In this document: piece after piece, positions 42,717-52,236 of the stretch
Layout: every line of letters starts with the position of its first letter
Numbering within the stretch: position 1 is the stretch's first letter
Assembly: GCF_900163715.1 (NCBI RefSeq)
Contig: NZ_FWFF01000008.1
Location: 1 to 64,000 of the forward strand
Source: Brevibacterium yomogidense
GTDB taxonomy: Bacteria; Actinomycetota; Actinomycetes; Actinomycetales; Brevibacteriaceae
Direction: 5' to 3'
Length of the DNA stretch: 64,000 bases
The notes under the pieces: model-generated
The model's input: only the letters and a program-made list of their open reading frames with translations
Databases searched by the model: none
Told to the model about the DNA's origin: nothing
Position numbers and translations under genes: made by a program

Positions 42717-43919
42717 ATGATTGTGCCCATGGCGCTGATCGACCGTGTGGATGAGACCGGACCGCCTCCGCGGTCCACCCAGTGGATGAACCCCACCCGG
42801 TCCTTGGCGATCCTCGCGGTCGTCGCCATCCACGCCATCGCGGACACCGTGGGACTGCGATTCACCGACCACGGCACCGCGCCGTGGTGGGTCGCGAACG
42901 TCATCGACTCCGCGAGCCGCTGGTCCGTCCCCGTCTTCCTCATGATCGCCGGGGCCCTCGCCCTGGATCCGACGAAGGGCGGCCGGCCGAGGGACTTCCT
43001 CTCCAAGCGCTTCTGGCGCATCGGAGTCCCGCTGGTCGTGTGGACCGCCGTCTACGTCCCCTACCGCCTGTTCGCGATGTCCGGTCGCGAGACGGGGTGG
43101 GACCCCCTGACCGCGATCCTCACCGGTTCGCCGTTCGTCCAGCTCTACTTCCTCTACGTGCTGGCCCTGCTCACGCTGCTGACCCCATTCATGCGGCAGC
43201 TGACGGTGCACGGGTCGAGGCGGGCCCAGTGGGGCACCGCGCTCGTCCTGCTGGGCATCGGCATGGTCGACCACTTCTCCGCGGTGCTCGCGGGGGTGGG
43301 GGAGCCGAACATCGCGACGAGGTTCCTCCCCCTCATGGGCTACTACCTGCTGGGCTGGATCATGCGCGACCATCTGGTCCGCGGCGCGAAGCTGGTGTGG
43401 GCGTGGGTGGGCTTCGTCGGCTCGATCGCCTTCACCGCGCTGTGGGCGGGCTTCGGTCCCGGGGACCAGCCGTGGGTGATCGTCTACGAGTACATGGCGC
43501 CGACCGTCGTGGTCATGAGCCTCACCGGCTACCTCATCCTCCACCGGTTCTTCTCGGATGACTCACGCAGCTACCTGGGCCTGCGCCGACTCTTCCCGTA
43601 CTCGTTCGGGGTGTTCCTCCTCCATCCGCTCCTCGTGTACTCGCTGCGCGATGTGATCGGGGTGGCGGACTCGGTCGGTGCGGTCCTTCTGCACGGCCTG
43701 CTCCTGCCCTTGGTCTACGCGCTCATCTGCGCGATCGTCACCAAGGTGGCGCTGCGGACGCCCGTCGTGCGGATCGCCTTCGGCGAGGTCCCGACCGGTG
43801 TCGCGGCCGTTCCGCGGCGGGAGACGGATACCGTGCCCGAGGTCCCCTCACCCGAAACGGCCGACGCAGGCGACACAGACGACCTCGACCGTCCGGGCTC
43901 TGAGCCAGCGCCTGCGTGA
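42717..43919 (+). CDS. Membrane acyltransferase, acyltransferase-3 family
   Basis: A 400-residue membrane protein with ten helices. The opening block R-S-L-A-I-L-A-V-V-A-I-H-A carries the family His, W-S-V-P-V-F-L-M-I-A-G follows, and the last ~50 residues are a cytosolic Pro/Glu/Asp tail. Acyltransferase-3 proteins add acetyl or succinyl groups to cell-surface sugars; the acceptor here is unknown. Neither ATG at 42717 nor ATG at 42729 has a clear ribosome binding site; 42729 gives the more typical N-terminus. Divergent from valS with a 71-bp gap. Confidence 0.88.
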   Translation: MIVPMALIDRVDETGPPPRSTQWMNPTRSLAILAVVAIHAIADTVGLRFTDHGTAPWWVANVIDSASRWSVPVFLMIAGALALDPTKGGRPRDFLSKRFWRIGVPLVVWTAVYVPYRLFAMSGRETGWDPLTAILTGSPFVQLYFLYVLALLTLLTPFMRQLTVHGSRRAQWGTALVLLGIGMVDHFSAVLAGVGEPNIATRFLPLMGYYLLGWIMRDHLVRGAKLVWAWVGFVGSIAFTALWAGFGPGDQPWVIVYEYMAPTVVVMSLTGYLILHRFFSDDSRSYLGLRRLFPYSFGVFLLHPLLVYSLRDVIGVADSVGAVLLHGLLLPLVYALICAIVTKVALRTPVVRIAFGEVPTGVAAVPRRETDTVPEVPSPETADAGDTDDLDRPGSEPAPA

Positions 43920-43956
43920 GCGGTGCGTGCTGAAGCACATGCGTGCGTGAGCGGGT
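43913..43956 (+). repeat. Direct repeat spanning the acyltransferase stop codon
   Basis: TGCGTGAGCGG at 43913-43923 (with the TGA stop) recurs at 43944-43954, 31 bp downstream, followed in both by similar bases. A -10-like TAGACT for the next gene lies just beyond at 43961-43966. Confidence 0.55.
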
Positions 43957-44035
43957 TCACTAGACTGGAGGAGGAGCCCGCTGCCGCGCCGTCGAGGTGC
44001 GTGCGGACAGACCTTTCTGCGAAGAGGAGACACAC

Positions 44036-44788
44036 ATGAGTGCACTGCGAGCCGTCGTCACGGGAGCGAGTTCGGGGATGGGCAGGGAGACCGTCCGTCA
44101 GCTGAGGGACCAGGGCTGGGATGTCGTCGCCGTCGCCCGCCGGGAGGATGCGCTCGCCCAGCTGGCACAGGAGACGGGCTGCGAGGTCATCGTCGCGGAC
44201 ATGACGAGTGACGAATCGGTCGCCCAGATGGCTGAGAAGGTGCTGGCGGGCGGTCCGGTGAACTCACTCGTCGCGAATGCCGGGGCCGCGTACGGGCAGG
44301 ACCAGGTGGAGGACGCATCCGTCGAGGGCTGGGCGGAGATGTTCGACCTCAACGTCCTGGGCGTCGTGCGCTGTGTGAAGGCACTGCTCCCCGCGTTGGA
44401 GGAATCGGGCCGCGGCGACATCGTCGTCATGTCGTCGACCGCGGGCCACATCGCCTATGAGGGCGGTGGCGGATACGTCGCCTCGAAGCACGGCGCGCAT
44501 TCCGTCGCGGCGACCCTGCGGCTCGAGCTCGCGGGGCGTCCCGTCCGCGTCATCGAGATCGCGCCGGGCATGGTCGCGACGGAGGAGTTCTCCCGCAAGC
44601 GCCTGGGGTCCCAGGACGCGGCGGACAAGGTGTACGCGGGCGTCGAGAAGCCGCTGACCGCCGAGGACTGCGCCGAGGCAGTGGTGTGGACGCTCACCCG
44701 GCCCCACCACTTCAACGTCGACCTCATGGTCATCCGCCCCATCGCACAGGCCGCCCAGCACAAGGTCGCACGCAACCAGGGGCTCTGA
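44036..44788 (+). CDS. Short-chain dehydrogenase/reductase
   Basis: A 250-residue classical SDR. NAD(P)-binding motif G-A-S-S-G-M-G is at residues ~9-15, N-A-G-A near 84, catalytic Ser in V-M-S-S-T-A-G, and Tyr-Lys in G-Y-V-A-S-K. The pattern V-I-E-I-A-P-G-M-V matches the YdfG-type 3-hydroxy-acid dehydrogenases, which act on serine, 3-hydroxyisobutyrate and similar acids; that substrate is inferred. GAAGAGGAGA lies well before the ATG, and TAGACT at 43961 is a possible -10 box. The flavin monooxygenase gene starts 5 bp after its stop. Confidence 0.9.
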   Translation: MSALRAVVTGASSGMGRETVRQLRDQGWDVVAVARREDALAQLAQETGCEVIVADMTSDESVAQMAEKVLAGGPVNSLVANAGAAYGQDQVEDASVEGWAEMFDLNVLGVVRCVKALLPALEESGRGDIVVMSSTAGHIAYEGGGGYVASKHGAHSVAATLRLELAGRPVRVIEIAPGMVATEEFSRKRLGSQDAADKVYAGVEKPLTAEDCAEAVVWTLTRPHHFNVDLMVIRPIAQAAQHKVARNQGL

Positions 44789-44792
44789 GCAG

Positions 44793-46037
44793 GTGACGGC
44801 ACCTCGCGGCCTCCGCATCGCGATCGTCGGCGCGGGGATCGCGGGGCTCGCCGCCGCGATCGGTTCGGCCCGGGCGGGCGCGACCGTCACGGTGTTCGAG
44901 GAGGCTCCCGCAGTGCGCTCCGGAGGTTCGGGGCTCACAGTGTTCTCCGGTGGGATGCGTGCGCTCGATTCTCTGGGTCTGGGTGCACCATTCCGCGACC
45001 TCACTGACGGCGACGTCCGGCTGCTGCGCGGAGGGCAGCGCGCCCCCGACGGCCGGTGGCTCGCACGCCTCCCCAGCGACGCCGTCACCGAGATGCGGGT
45101 GGTCGACCGCGGTGACTTCCACCGACTCCTCGTCGGAGCAGTGCCTGAGTCCGTCGTCATCCGCACCGGGGCGCGCGTCATCTCCGCCACGATGGACGGC
45201 CGCGTCCGCTGGTCGTGCACCGACTGCGACGTGCACGAAGAGGTGTTCGACCTCGTCGTCGGTGCGGACGGAATGCGGTCCGTGGTGCGCCAGGCCTTCC
45301 CCGACGACCCGGGCGGCAGATATGCGGGCTACGGCGCATGGCGCGGGATCACGTCGCACCCCGTGGATCTTCGCGGCGAGGCCGGGGAGACGTGGGGCGT
45401 GCGGACCCGATTCGGGATGGCGCCGCTCTCGGACGGCCGGGTGTACTGGTTCGCAGTCGCGACGATGCCGGAGGATGCGGTGTTCCACGACGAGGCGTCA
45501 GCGGTCGACGCACTGTTCGGCTCGTGGCACGCACCGATCCCCGAACTCATCGCAGCCACCGAACCCTCCTCCGTTCACCGCCTCCCCATCCTCGAACTCG
45601 CAGGTGAGCTCGCGTCGTTCGTGCGAGGACGCATCGCGCTGATCGGCGACGCGGCACACGCCATGACCCCGAATCTTGGCCAGGGCGGGGGCCAGGGGCT
45701 CGAAGACGCGGCAGAGCTCTGCGCGGTCCTGGGCCCTTCCGCACTGACTCCTTCGACACCGGCCCCTTCCGCCGGCGACCCGCAGTGGATCGCGGATGCG
45801 CTTGCCCTCTACGATGCGCGGCGCAGACCGCGGACCCAACGCATCGCGAGGACGTCCCGCCTCCTCGGAGACATCGCCCACCGGCCGGGCGCCGGCCTCA
45901 GCCGTGTACGCGATGCGCTCCTCGCGGCGGCACCGGAGTCAGCGCTTCGCGCGCAGGCGCGCGCCGTGCAGGAGTGGTCCGGACCGGGTGATCCGCCGCG
46001 GTTGCGCACCGTGCGCGGGAACGCCGCCGTGCGCTAG
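44793..46037 (+). CDS. FAD-dependent monooxygenase (PHBH family)
   Basis: A 414-residue flavoprotein of the p-hydroxybenzoate-hydroxylase type. The dinucleotide fold G-A-G-I-A-G-L is at the N-terminus, the D-G motif reads V-V-G-A-D-G-M-R-S, and the flavin ribityl motif is I-G-D-A-A-H-A-M-T-P. Members hydroxylate aromatic rings or epoxidise alkenes with NAD(P)H and O2; the substrate here is unknown. It lies 5 bp behind the SDR, so the two may act in one oxidation route. GTG start with only AGGGG at about nine bases. The ileS -10 box lies inside its last codons. Confidence 0.88.
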   Translation: MTAPRGLRIAIVGAGIAGLAAAIGSARAGATVTVFEEAPAVRSGGSGLTVFSGGMRALDSLGLGAPFRDLTDGDVRLLRGGQRAPDGRWLARLPSDAVTEMRVVDRGDFHRLLVGAVPESVVIRTGARVISATMDGRVRWSCTDCDVHEEVFDLVVGADGMRSVVRQAFPDDPGGRYAGYGAWRGITSHPVDLRGEAGETWGVRTRFGMAPLSDGRVYWFAVATMPEDAVFHDEASAVDALFGSWHAPIPELIAATEPSSVHRLPILELAGELASFVRGRIALIGDAAHAMTPNLGQGGGQGLEDAAELCAVLGPSALTPSTPAPSAGDPQWIADALALYDARRRPRTQRIARTSRLLGDIAHRPGAGLSRVRDALLAAAPESALRAQARAVQEWSGPGDPPRLRTVRGNAAVR

Positions 46038-46049
46038 ACTCTCCTGTGC

Positions 46050-46300
46050 ATCGATCCGGCCATCACCGGGGAGCATCCGGAAGAACGGCAGACGCCCAGG
46101 GCGCCGCCCAGTAGACCCGGACGGGACGGCCCGTCACAGCCGAATGAGCGATCCGCTCGCGCGTCCCCGCGGGGACGCGGATGCGGATAAGCGGGGTGGT
46201 ACCGCGGCAGCGCGTGCGCGTGCAGTCGTCCTCGCACGGGAAGAACCGTAAACAGGGGACGGGTGCCACCGGGTGCGCGGCCCCGCTCACCAAAGGACGC
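46050..46300 (+). promoter_or_regulatory. Isoleucine T-box riboswitch (translational type)
   Basis: The leader of ileS contains the T-box core GGGGTGGTACCGCGG (46193-46207), where TGGT (46197-46200) can pair with the uncharged tRNA 3' end. A short actinobacterial-type stem I (CCGGC with GCCGG-like partners around 46055-46080) shows specifier ATC at 46062-46064. GCGGGG (46191-46196) can pair with CCTCGC (46230-46235) to form the antisequestor. The overlapping CGTCCT (46227-46232) can instead pair with AGGACG (46294-46299), which includes the ileS ribosome binding site. No terminator with T tract is present, so control should be at translation. A -10 box TAGACT lies at 46035-46040. Confidence 0.9.
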
Positions 46301-46302
46301 TC

Positions 46303-49300
46303 ATGAGCGAAAACATCTATCCCAAGCCGGGATCAGCCTTCGGCCTGTCGGCCTCACCCTCATTCCCCTCGCTCGAACAGCGCATCCTGGACTTCTGGGA
46401 CACCGACGACACGTTCCGGGCGAGCGTCGAGTCGCGTGATGCGGGAACAGCCGGTGAGAATGAGTTCGTCTTCTACGATGGACCCCCGTTCGCGAACGGC
46501 CTGCCGCACTACGGCCACCTCCTCACCAGCTACGTGAAGGACGTCGTGCCCCGCTACCAGACGATGCGCGGCAAGAGGGTCGAGCGCCGCTTCGGCTGGG
46601 ACACCCACGGACTGCCCGCGGAGCTCGAGGCGATGAAGCAGCTGGGACTCAAGACGAAGGACGAGATCCTCGAGATGGGGGTCGGCACCTTCAACGAGGC
46701 CGCGCGCGCCTCGGTCCTCAAGTACACCGATGAGTGGCAGGACTACGTCAACCGGATGGGTCGCTGGGTCGACTTCGAGAACGACTACAAGACCCTCAAC
46801 CCCACATTCATGGAATCCGTCCTGTGGGTCTTCAAGACCCTCTTCGACAAGGGCCTCATCTACGAGGGCTACCGCGTCCTCCCGTACTGCTGGTCCGATG
46901 AGACCCCGCTGTCCAACCACGAGCTGCGCATGGACGACGACGTCTACAAGATGCGACAGGATCCGGCGGTCACGATCGGCTACAAGCTGAGCGAACCGGA
47001 CGCGGACGGCAATGACGAGTGGGTCCTCATCTGGACGACGACCCCGTGGACCGTGCCCAGCAACCAGGCGGTCGCCGTGCACCCGGGCACCGACTACGTC
47101 GCCGTGAAGGCCGGTGCGGATGCCCCGGAGGAGTTCGCCGGGAAGACGTTCGTGCTCGCCCGCGCCCTCCTCGCCGCGCACTCCCGCGAGCTGGGGGAGG
47201 AGCCGGAGATCGTCCGCGAGTACACGGGCGCCGACCTCGTGGGGCGCACCTACGAGCCGCCCTTCCCGTACTTCGAGGGCAAGCAGTCCGAGTACGGCGA
47301 GCGGATGCACACGATCCTGTCGGCCGACTTCGTCACGACGGACGACGGCACGGGCATCGTCCACCAGTCGCCGGCCTTCGGTGAGGAGGACAAGCTCCTC
47401 ACCGACGAGTACGGCATCACCGCTGTGCGCCCCGTGGACGACGCGGGACGCTTCGACCACCAGGTGCCGGACTACCGCGGTCAGCAGGTATTCGACGCGA
47501 ACCGCGACATCGTCCGCGACCTCAAGAACCACACGGGTCCGATGGAGGGCCGCTCCGCGCTGCTCCTGCGCCACGAGACGTACGACCACTCGTACCCCCA
47601 CTGCTGGCGCTGCCGGAATCCTCTGATCTACCGCGCGGTGTCCTCCTGGTTCGTGTCCGTCACCGCGATCAAGGAGACGATGCTCGCGACGAACGAGGAG
47701 ATCACCTGGGTCCCGGACAACGTCAAGCACGGGCAGTTCGGCAGGTGGCTGGAGAACGCCCGCGACTGGTCGATCACCCGCAACCGCTTCTGGGGATCCC
47801 CGGTCCCTGTGTGGCGGTCGGATGACCCGGAGTACCCGCGCCTCGACGTCTACGGCTCGTTCGCAGAGATCGAGCGCGACTTCGGCCGCCTGCCCGTGGA
47901 CGAGAACGGCGAGCCGAACCTCCACCGCCCCTATGTCGACGACCTCACCCGTCCGAACCCCGACGATCCGACGGGGAAGTCGACGATGCGCCGCGTCGAG
48001 GACGTCCTCGACGTGTGGTTCGATTCCGGCTCGATGCCGTACGGCCAGGTGCACTACCCGTTCGAGAACGCCGAGTGGTTCGAGAACCACTACCCGGCGG
48101 ACTTCATCGTCGAATACATCGGACAGACGCGCGGCTGGTTCTACACGCTGCACATCCTGGCGGCGGCGCTCTTCGAGAAGCCGGCGTTCCGCGATGTGAT
48201 CTGCCACGGGATCGTCCTGGGCTCCGACGGCCAGAAGATGTCGAAGAGCCTGCGCAACTACCCGGACGTCAGCGAGGTCTTCGACCGCGACGGCTCGGAC
48301 GCGATGCGCTGGTTCCTCATGTCCAGCTCCATCCTGCGCGGCGGCAACCTCGTCGTGACGGAGCAGGGCATCCGCGACGGAGTGCGTCAGGTGCTGCTGC
48401 CGCTGTGGAACACATGGCAGTTCTTCGCCACGTACGCGAACACGGCAGACGGTCCGGCCGGCCCCGCCTCCGGCTACGAGGCGCAGGACTCGCTGGAGTC
48501 GGACCAGGTGCTCGACCGCTACCTCGTCGCCAAGACGCGGGAGTTCCTGGATGAGTTCCAGTCCGCGATGGACTCGTACGACATCTGGGCGGCGTGCGGC
48601 CTGGCGAACAGCCACCTCGACATGCTGACGAACTGGTACGTCCGGCGCTCGCGTCGCCGCTTCTGGGACGGCTCGGAGGAGACCCATCCGACCTTCGACG
48701 TCTTCGCCACGAGCTTCGAGGCGCTGCTGCGCGCGATCGCCCCGCTCCTGCCGTTCGCGACGGAGGAGATCTGGAAGAGCCTCACCGGCGGCCGTTCGGT
48801 CCACCTCGCGGACTACCCGGACGCCCAGGCGTTCCCCGCGGACCGGGACCTCGTCGACGCGATGGACTTCACCCGCGCCGTGTGCTCGGCAGGCTCCGCG
48901 CTGCGCAAGGCGCGCAACCTCCGCGTGCGCCTGCCGCTGTCGGACCTGGTCCTCGTCACGGACCTCGAGATGGGCGAGGAGTTCACGTCGATCATCGCGG
49001 ACGAGCTCAACGTCAAGTCCGTGCGCGTGCTCGGCACCGCTGACGCGCGTGAGGCGGGCTTCTCGTTCGAGCGCAGCCTCACCGTGAACGCCCGTGCGGC
49101 GGGCCCGCGCCTGGGCAAGGACGTGCAGCAGGCGATCCGCGGTTCGAAGACGGGTGACTGGTCCGTCGAGGACGGGATCGTCACCGCGGGCGGCATCGCG
49201 CTCGTCGAGGGCGAGTACGCGCTCGACGAGCACGCGGAGTCCGCATCGGAGTCCCTGGCCCTCGCACCGGTGGACGGCGGCTTCATCGCGCTGGACACCG

Positions 49301-49581
49301 CACTGACCGACGAGCTCGAGGCCGAGGGCACGGCTCGCGATGCGATCCGTGCCATCCAGGGCGTGCGCAAGCAGCTTGCCCTGCACGTCTCGGATCGCAT
49401 CCGGGTCACCCTGTACGCGCCCGAGGCCGTCGCGACGGCACTGACGGCCCACCGCGACCTCGTCGCCGGCGAAGTGCTCGCCGAAGCGCTCGACGTCGCC
49501 GGAGCAGACGCTGCGGCGGACGACGCGACGGCCGTCCGCGAACTGGGAGAGGGAGTCTCCGTGCGGGTGGTGCGGGCATGA
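46303..49581 (+). CDS. ileS: Isoleucyl-tRNA synthetase
   Basis: A 1092-residue class I synthetase that charges tRNA-Ile. The HIGH motif reads H-Y-G-H in [14 protein letters not shown] is complete in [10 protein letters not shown]. The editing domain carries [10 protein letters not shown]. Length and the W-D-T-H-G-L-P block place it with the longer, eukaryote-like IleS of Actinobacteria, a type often less sensitive to mupirocin; that property is not tested here. The ATG at 46303 has AAAGGA five bases upstream, inside the T-box sequestor. It overlaps folC by 4 bp. Confidence 0.97.
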   Translation: MSENIYPKPGSAFGLSASPSFPSLEQRILDFWDTDDTFRASVESRDAGTAGENEFVFYDGPPFANGLPHYGHLLTSYVKDVVPRYQTMRGKRVERRFGWDTHGLPAELEAMKQLGLKTKDEILEMGVGTFNEAARASVLKYTDEWQDYVNRMGRWVDFENDYKTLNPTFMESVLWVFKTLFDKGLIYEGYRVLPYCWSDETPLSNHELRMDDDVYKMRQDPAVTIGYKLSEPDADGNDEWVLIWTTTPWTVPSNQAVAVHPGTDYVAVKAGADAPEEFAGKTFVLARALLAAHSRELGEEPEIVREYTGADLVGRTYEPPFPYFEGKQSEYGERMHTILSADFVTTDDGTGIVHQSPAFGEEDKLLTDEYGITAVRPVDDAGRFDHQVPDYRGQQVFDANRDIVRDLKNHTGPMEGRSALLLRHETYDHSYPHCWRCRNPLIYRAVSSWFVSVTAIKETMLATNEEITWVPDNVKHGQFGRWLENARDWSITRNRFWGSPVPVWRSDDPEYPRLDVYGSFAEIERDFGRLPVDENGEPNLHRPYVDDLTRPNPDDPTGKSTMRRVEDVLDVWFDSGSMPYGQVHYPFENAEWFENHYPADFIVEYIGQTRGWFYTLHILAAALFEKPAFRDVICHGIVLGSDGQKMSKSLRNYPDVSEVFDRDGSDAMRWFLMSSSILRGGNLVVTEQGIRDGVRQVLLPLWNTWQFFATYANTADGPAGPASGYEAQDSLESDQVLDRYLVAKTREFLDEFQSAMDSYDIWAACGLANSHLDMLTNWYVRRSRRRFWDGSEETHPTFDVFATSFEALLRAIAPLLPFATEEIWKSLTGGRSVHLADYPDAQAFPADRDLVDAMDFTRAVCSAGSALRKARNLRVRLPLSDLVLVTDLEMGEEFTSIIADELNVKSVRVLGTADAREAGFSFERSLTVNARAAGPRLGKDVQQAIRGSKTGDWSVEDGIVTAGGIALVEGEYALDEHAESASESLALAPVDGGFIALDTALTDELEAEGTARDAIRAIQGVRKQLALHVSDRIRVTLYAPEAVATALTAHRDLVAGEVLAEALDVAGADAAADDATAVRELGEGVSVRVVRA

Positions 49582-51140
49582 CCGGCCACGATGACGAGCT
49601 CGCGCCGATCCTTCCGGAGGACGACGGCTCTGCGTCCGGCTCCGCGTTCTGGGCCGATACTGAGGAGGACGTCGCGGACGGCTCCCGTGACGACCTCGCG
49701 GGCGGCTCCGATGCAGAGGAGGAGGCTCTCGACGCACCGGTGGAGACGGCGGAGGACACCGCGGCGCTCGCCCGCGTGTACGCGGCACTGCTGGCACGCG
49801 CGGGGGAGACCCAGGTCGAACTCCGCCTCGACGCCACCAGGCGGGCGTGCGAGCTGCTGGGCGACATCCACACCGCGGCACCGGCGATCATGGTGACCGG
49901 GACGAATGGGAAGACGTCGACGGTCCGCATGGTCGACACGCTGCTGAGTGCGCACAACCTGCGCGTGGGCCGTTTCACGAGCCCGCACCTCACCCGTGTG
50001 ACCGAGCGGATCGGCGTCGACGGACACGACGTCCACGCTGCGACCTTCGCCCGCGTCTACGACGAGATCGAACCGTTCCTGGAGATGATCGACGCGGCGC
50101 TCGCGGACGAGGGGCGACCGGGGCTGACGTTCTTCGAAGCGCTCACAGTGCTCGCGCTGGCCGTGTTCGCGGACGCTCCGGTCGACGTGATGGTGCTCGA
50201 GGTCGGCATGGGCGGCGAATGGGATTCGACGAACGTCGTCGACGCACGCGTCTGCGGCTTCACCGCAGTGGGCCTCGACCACCAGGCCTACCTCGGCGAC
50301 ACGGTGGAGGAGATCGCCCGCACGAAGGCAGGGATCCTCGACCGCACCGTCGATCCCACTCCGGAACCGGAACCGCTCGCCATCATCGCCGACCAGCCGG
50401 CCGACGGGGTGCTCGCGGTGCTCGCGGACGAAGTCTCCCGCAGGAGCATCAACGCGTGGACTGAGGGCCAGGGCTACGGCGTGGTCGACCGCACCCTGGC
50501 CGTGGACGGCCAGATGGTCTCGCTGCGCGGCATCGGCGGTGACTACCCGGACCTGTTCCTCCCGCTGCACGGCGCGCATCAGGCGCACAACGCCGCGACT
50601 GCGGTGGCGCTGACAGAGGCGTTCCTCACCGGCGGCGACCGTCCGCTGGCCGAGGACGCGGTGGGGGAGGCCTTCGCCGCGATGACCAGCCCCGGCCGGC
50701 TCGAGGTCCTCAAGGCGGAGCCGACCATCCTGGTCGACGGCGCGCACAACCCCGATGGTGCACGAGCGCTGGCCGAGGCGATGGATGAGGCGTTCGACCT
50801 CACCGACGTGACGGCCGTGCTCGGGATGTTCGCGGACAAGGACCCGCACGGAGTGCTCGAGCACGTGCATCGCTTCGCGGACCGCGTCATCGTCACGCAG
50901 ACGCTCAGCGACCGTGCGATGGACCCCGAGGACCTCGCGGCCGCCGCGGCGGAATGGTTCGACGAGGACGATGTGATCGTCCGTCCCACCGTCAAGGACG
51001 CGCTCATGACCGCGCTGGACCTGGCGGACACCGCCGAGGCCTCCGCCGGCGAACGCGCGCGCGCCGGCATCGCTGTGACGGGCTCACTGCTGACGGCGGC
51101 GGAGGCGCGGGTCCTGCTGGGACGCGGAGGGATCGCATGA
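49578..51140 (+). CDS. folC: Folylpolyglutamate/dihydrofolate synthase
   Basis: A 520-residue Mur-ligase-type enzyme that adds glutamate to folates. The ATP loop V-T-G-T-N-G-K-T-S is near residue 106, F-T-S-P-H-L follows, and [12 protein letters not shown] and V-D-G-A-H-N-P-D-G are intact. The first ~60 residues are an acidic Asp/Glu/Ser/Ala extension not seen in standard FolC, which begins near A-L-A-R-V-Y. It starts with ATGA overlap on ileS and ends with ATGA overlap on the DUF4233 gene, so the set is translationally coupled and falls under the ileS T-box. Confidence 0.95.
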   Translation: MTGHDDELAPILPEDDGSASGSAFWADTEEDVADGSRDDLAGGSDAEEEALDAPVETAEDTAALARVYAALLARAGETQVELRLDATRRACELLGDIHTAAPAIMVTGTNGKTSTVRMVDTLLSAHNLRVGRFTSPHLTRVTERIGVDGHDVHAATFARVYDEIEPFLEMIDAALADEGRPGLTFFEALTVLALAVFADAPVDVMVLEVGMGGEWDSTNVVDARVCGFTAVGLDHQAYLGDTVEEIARTKAGILDRTVDPTPEPEPLAIIADQPADGVLAVLADEVSRRSINAWTEGQGYGVVDRTLAVDGQMVSLRGIGGDYPDLFLPLHGAHQAHNAATAVALTEAFLTGGDRPLAEDAVGEAFAAMTSPGRLEVLKAEPTILVDGAHNPDGARALAEAMDEAFDLTDVTAVLGMFADKDPHGVLEHVHRFADRVIVTQTLSDRAMDPEDLAAAAAEWFDEDDVIVRPTVKDALMTALDLADTAEASAGERARAGIAVTGSLLTAAEARVLLGRGGIA

Positions 51141-51508
51141 GCGTCCAGGCGAAGTCGAAGCTGCCGCTGCTGTGCGGGACCGTGCTCGTGAGTGAAGTGC
51201 TGGTGCTCTACTTCGCGGGACTCACGGGGTACGGCCTGCGGCCGGACCTCGTCCCGTTCGGAGTGTTCGTCGGGCTGCTGTCGTTCACCGCGCTCGTCCT
51301 CATCGCAGCTGCAGCACTGCTGCCGCGCAGGAGGTTCGAGCAGCGTCCCGGCATTCTCCTGGGCTGGATCGGCCAGGGCCTGATCCTCGGACTGGGCATC
51401 ATCATGCCGGCACTGATCATCATCGCGGTGATCTTCGGCTCGATGTGGGCGCTCGGAGCGTACTGGGGCCGGCGCATCGACCGCGAATCGGCCGAACGGG
51501 AGGCATAG
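51137..51508 (+). CDS. DUF4233 membrane protein
   Basis: A 123-residue membrane protein with three to four helices, matching DUF4233 proteins that almost always sit between folC and ndk in Actinobacteria. The helices (L-C-G-T-V-L-V-S-E-V-L-V-L-Y, F-T-A-L-V-L-I-A-A-A-A-L-L, L-G-I-I-M-P-A-L-I-I-I-A-V) end with a charged C-terminus. GGAGGG lies before the ATG, which overlaps the folC stop. Function unknown; conserved context suggests a link to folate or nucleotide metabolism but is not proof. Confidence 0.88.
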   Translation: MSVQAKSKLPLLCGTVLVSEVLVLYFAGLTGYGLRPDLVPFGVFVGLLSFTALVLIAAAALLPRRRFEQRPGILLGWIGQGLILGLGIIMPALIIIAVIFGSMWALGAYWGRRIDRESAEREA

Positions 51509-51620
51509 TCCGGTCGCTGTGAGAGGGAAGGCCCGCCGCCGTTAGACTTGGCCACCGGAAAGACCGACTGACCACCACCTGCTCTACGCAGCATCTGCCC
51601 ACCTCAGAATTGGAGACTCC

Positions 51621-52043
51621 ATGTCAGAGCGCACGCTCATCCTTGTGAAGCCCGACGGCGTCGAACGCGGACTCGTGGGCGACGTGCTCGCCCGCATCGA
51701 GCGGAAGGGCTACCGCCTCGACCGACTCGAGCTCGTGCACCCGACGGATGCGCAGCTGGCTGCGCACTACGCAGAGCACGAGGGCAAGCCGTTCTACCAG
51801 CCCCTCGTCGACTTCATGAAGTCCGGTCCCGTCGTCGCGGTCATCGCGTCGGGCGAGGGCGTCATCCGCGGCTTCCGCGTGCTCGCGGGGACCACGGACC
51901 CCACCGAGGCTGCTCCCGGCACCGTGCGGGGCGACCTCGCCAGGGATTGGGGCGAGAAGGTCCAGAAGAACATCGTGCACGGCTCGGATTCCGTCGAATC
52001 CGCCGAGCGCGAGATCGGGATCTGGTTCCCTGCGAACGCCTGA
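51621..52043 (+). CDS. ndk: Nucleoside-diphosphate kinase
   Basis: A 140-residue kinase that balances NTP and dNTP pools. The active-site His is in N-I-V-H-G-S-D-S, preceded by the family blocks L-I-L-V-K-P-D-G-V-E-R and G-T-T-D-P. Standard length. GGAG lies eight bases before the ATG, and the 112-bp gap after the DUF4233 gene may hold a promoter. A 14-nt repeat array starts 7 bp after its stop, then a strong terminator. Confidence 0.97.
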   Translation: MSERTLILVKPDGVERGLVGDVLARIERKGYRLDRLELVHPTDAQLAAHYAEHEGKPFYQPLVDFMKSGPVVAVIASGEGVIRGFRVLAGTTDPTEAAPGTVRGDLARDWGEKVQKNIVHGSDSVESAEREIGIWFPANA

Positions 52044-52050
52044 GAGGAAT

Positions 52051-52120
52051 GCGCTGAGGCGACTGCGCTGAGACGACTGCGCTGAGGCGACTGCACTGAG
52101 GCAACTGCACTGAGACGACC
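52051..52120 (+). repeat. Five 14-nt tandem repeats after the ndk stop codon
   Basis: Five consecutive 14-nt units start at 52051, 52065, 52079, 52093 and 52107 (GCGCTGAGGCGACT with 0-3 changes). The array fills the space between the ndk stop and the terminator hairpin at 52122. Twelve bases of the first unit resemble no part of ndk. Confidence 0.85.
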
Positions 52121-52121
52121 G

Positions 52122-52158
52122 CGAGGGCGGGGCCGGTCTTCGACCGGTCCCGCCCTCG
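52122..52158. terminator. Bidirectional terminator between ndk and VKOR gene
   Basis: A 16-bp stem with one G-T pair (52122-52137 with 52143-52158) closes the stable CTTCG loop. It lies between converging genes. The remaining bases to 52236 are low-complexity GAGAGC-rich sequence. Confidence 0.85.
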
Positions 52159-52236
52159 GGCTGTGCGCACTCAGATGACGGTCGGATGAGGGAGATCGGG
52201 TGAGAGAGCCCGGATGAGAGAGCCCGAAGAGCAGGC

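Noticed and set aside
46360-49881. 1173-codon open frame opposite ileS and folC
   Set aside because: Same reason: ileS and folC have full motif sets, the antisense frame has none.
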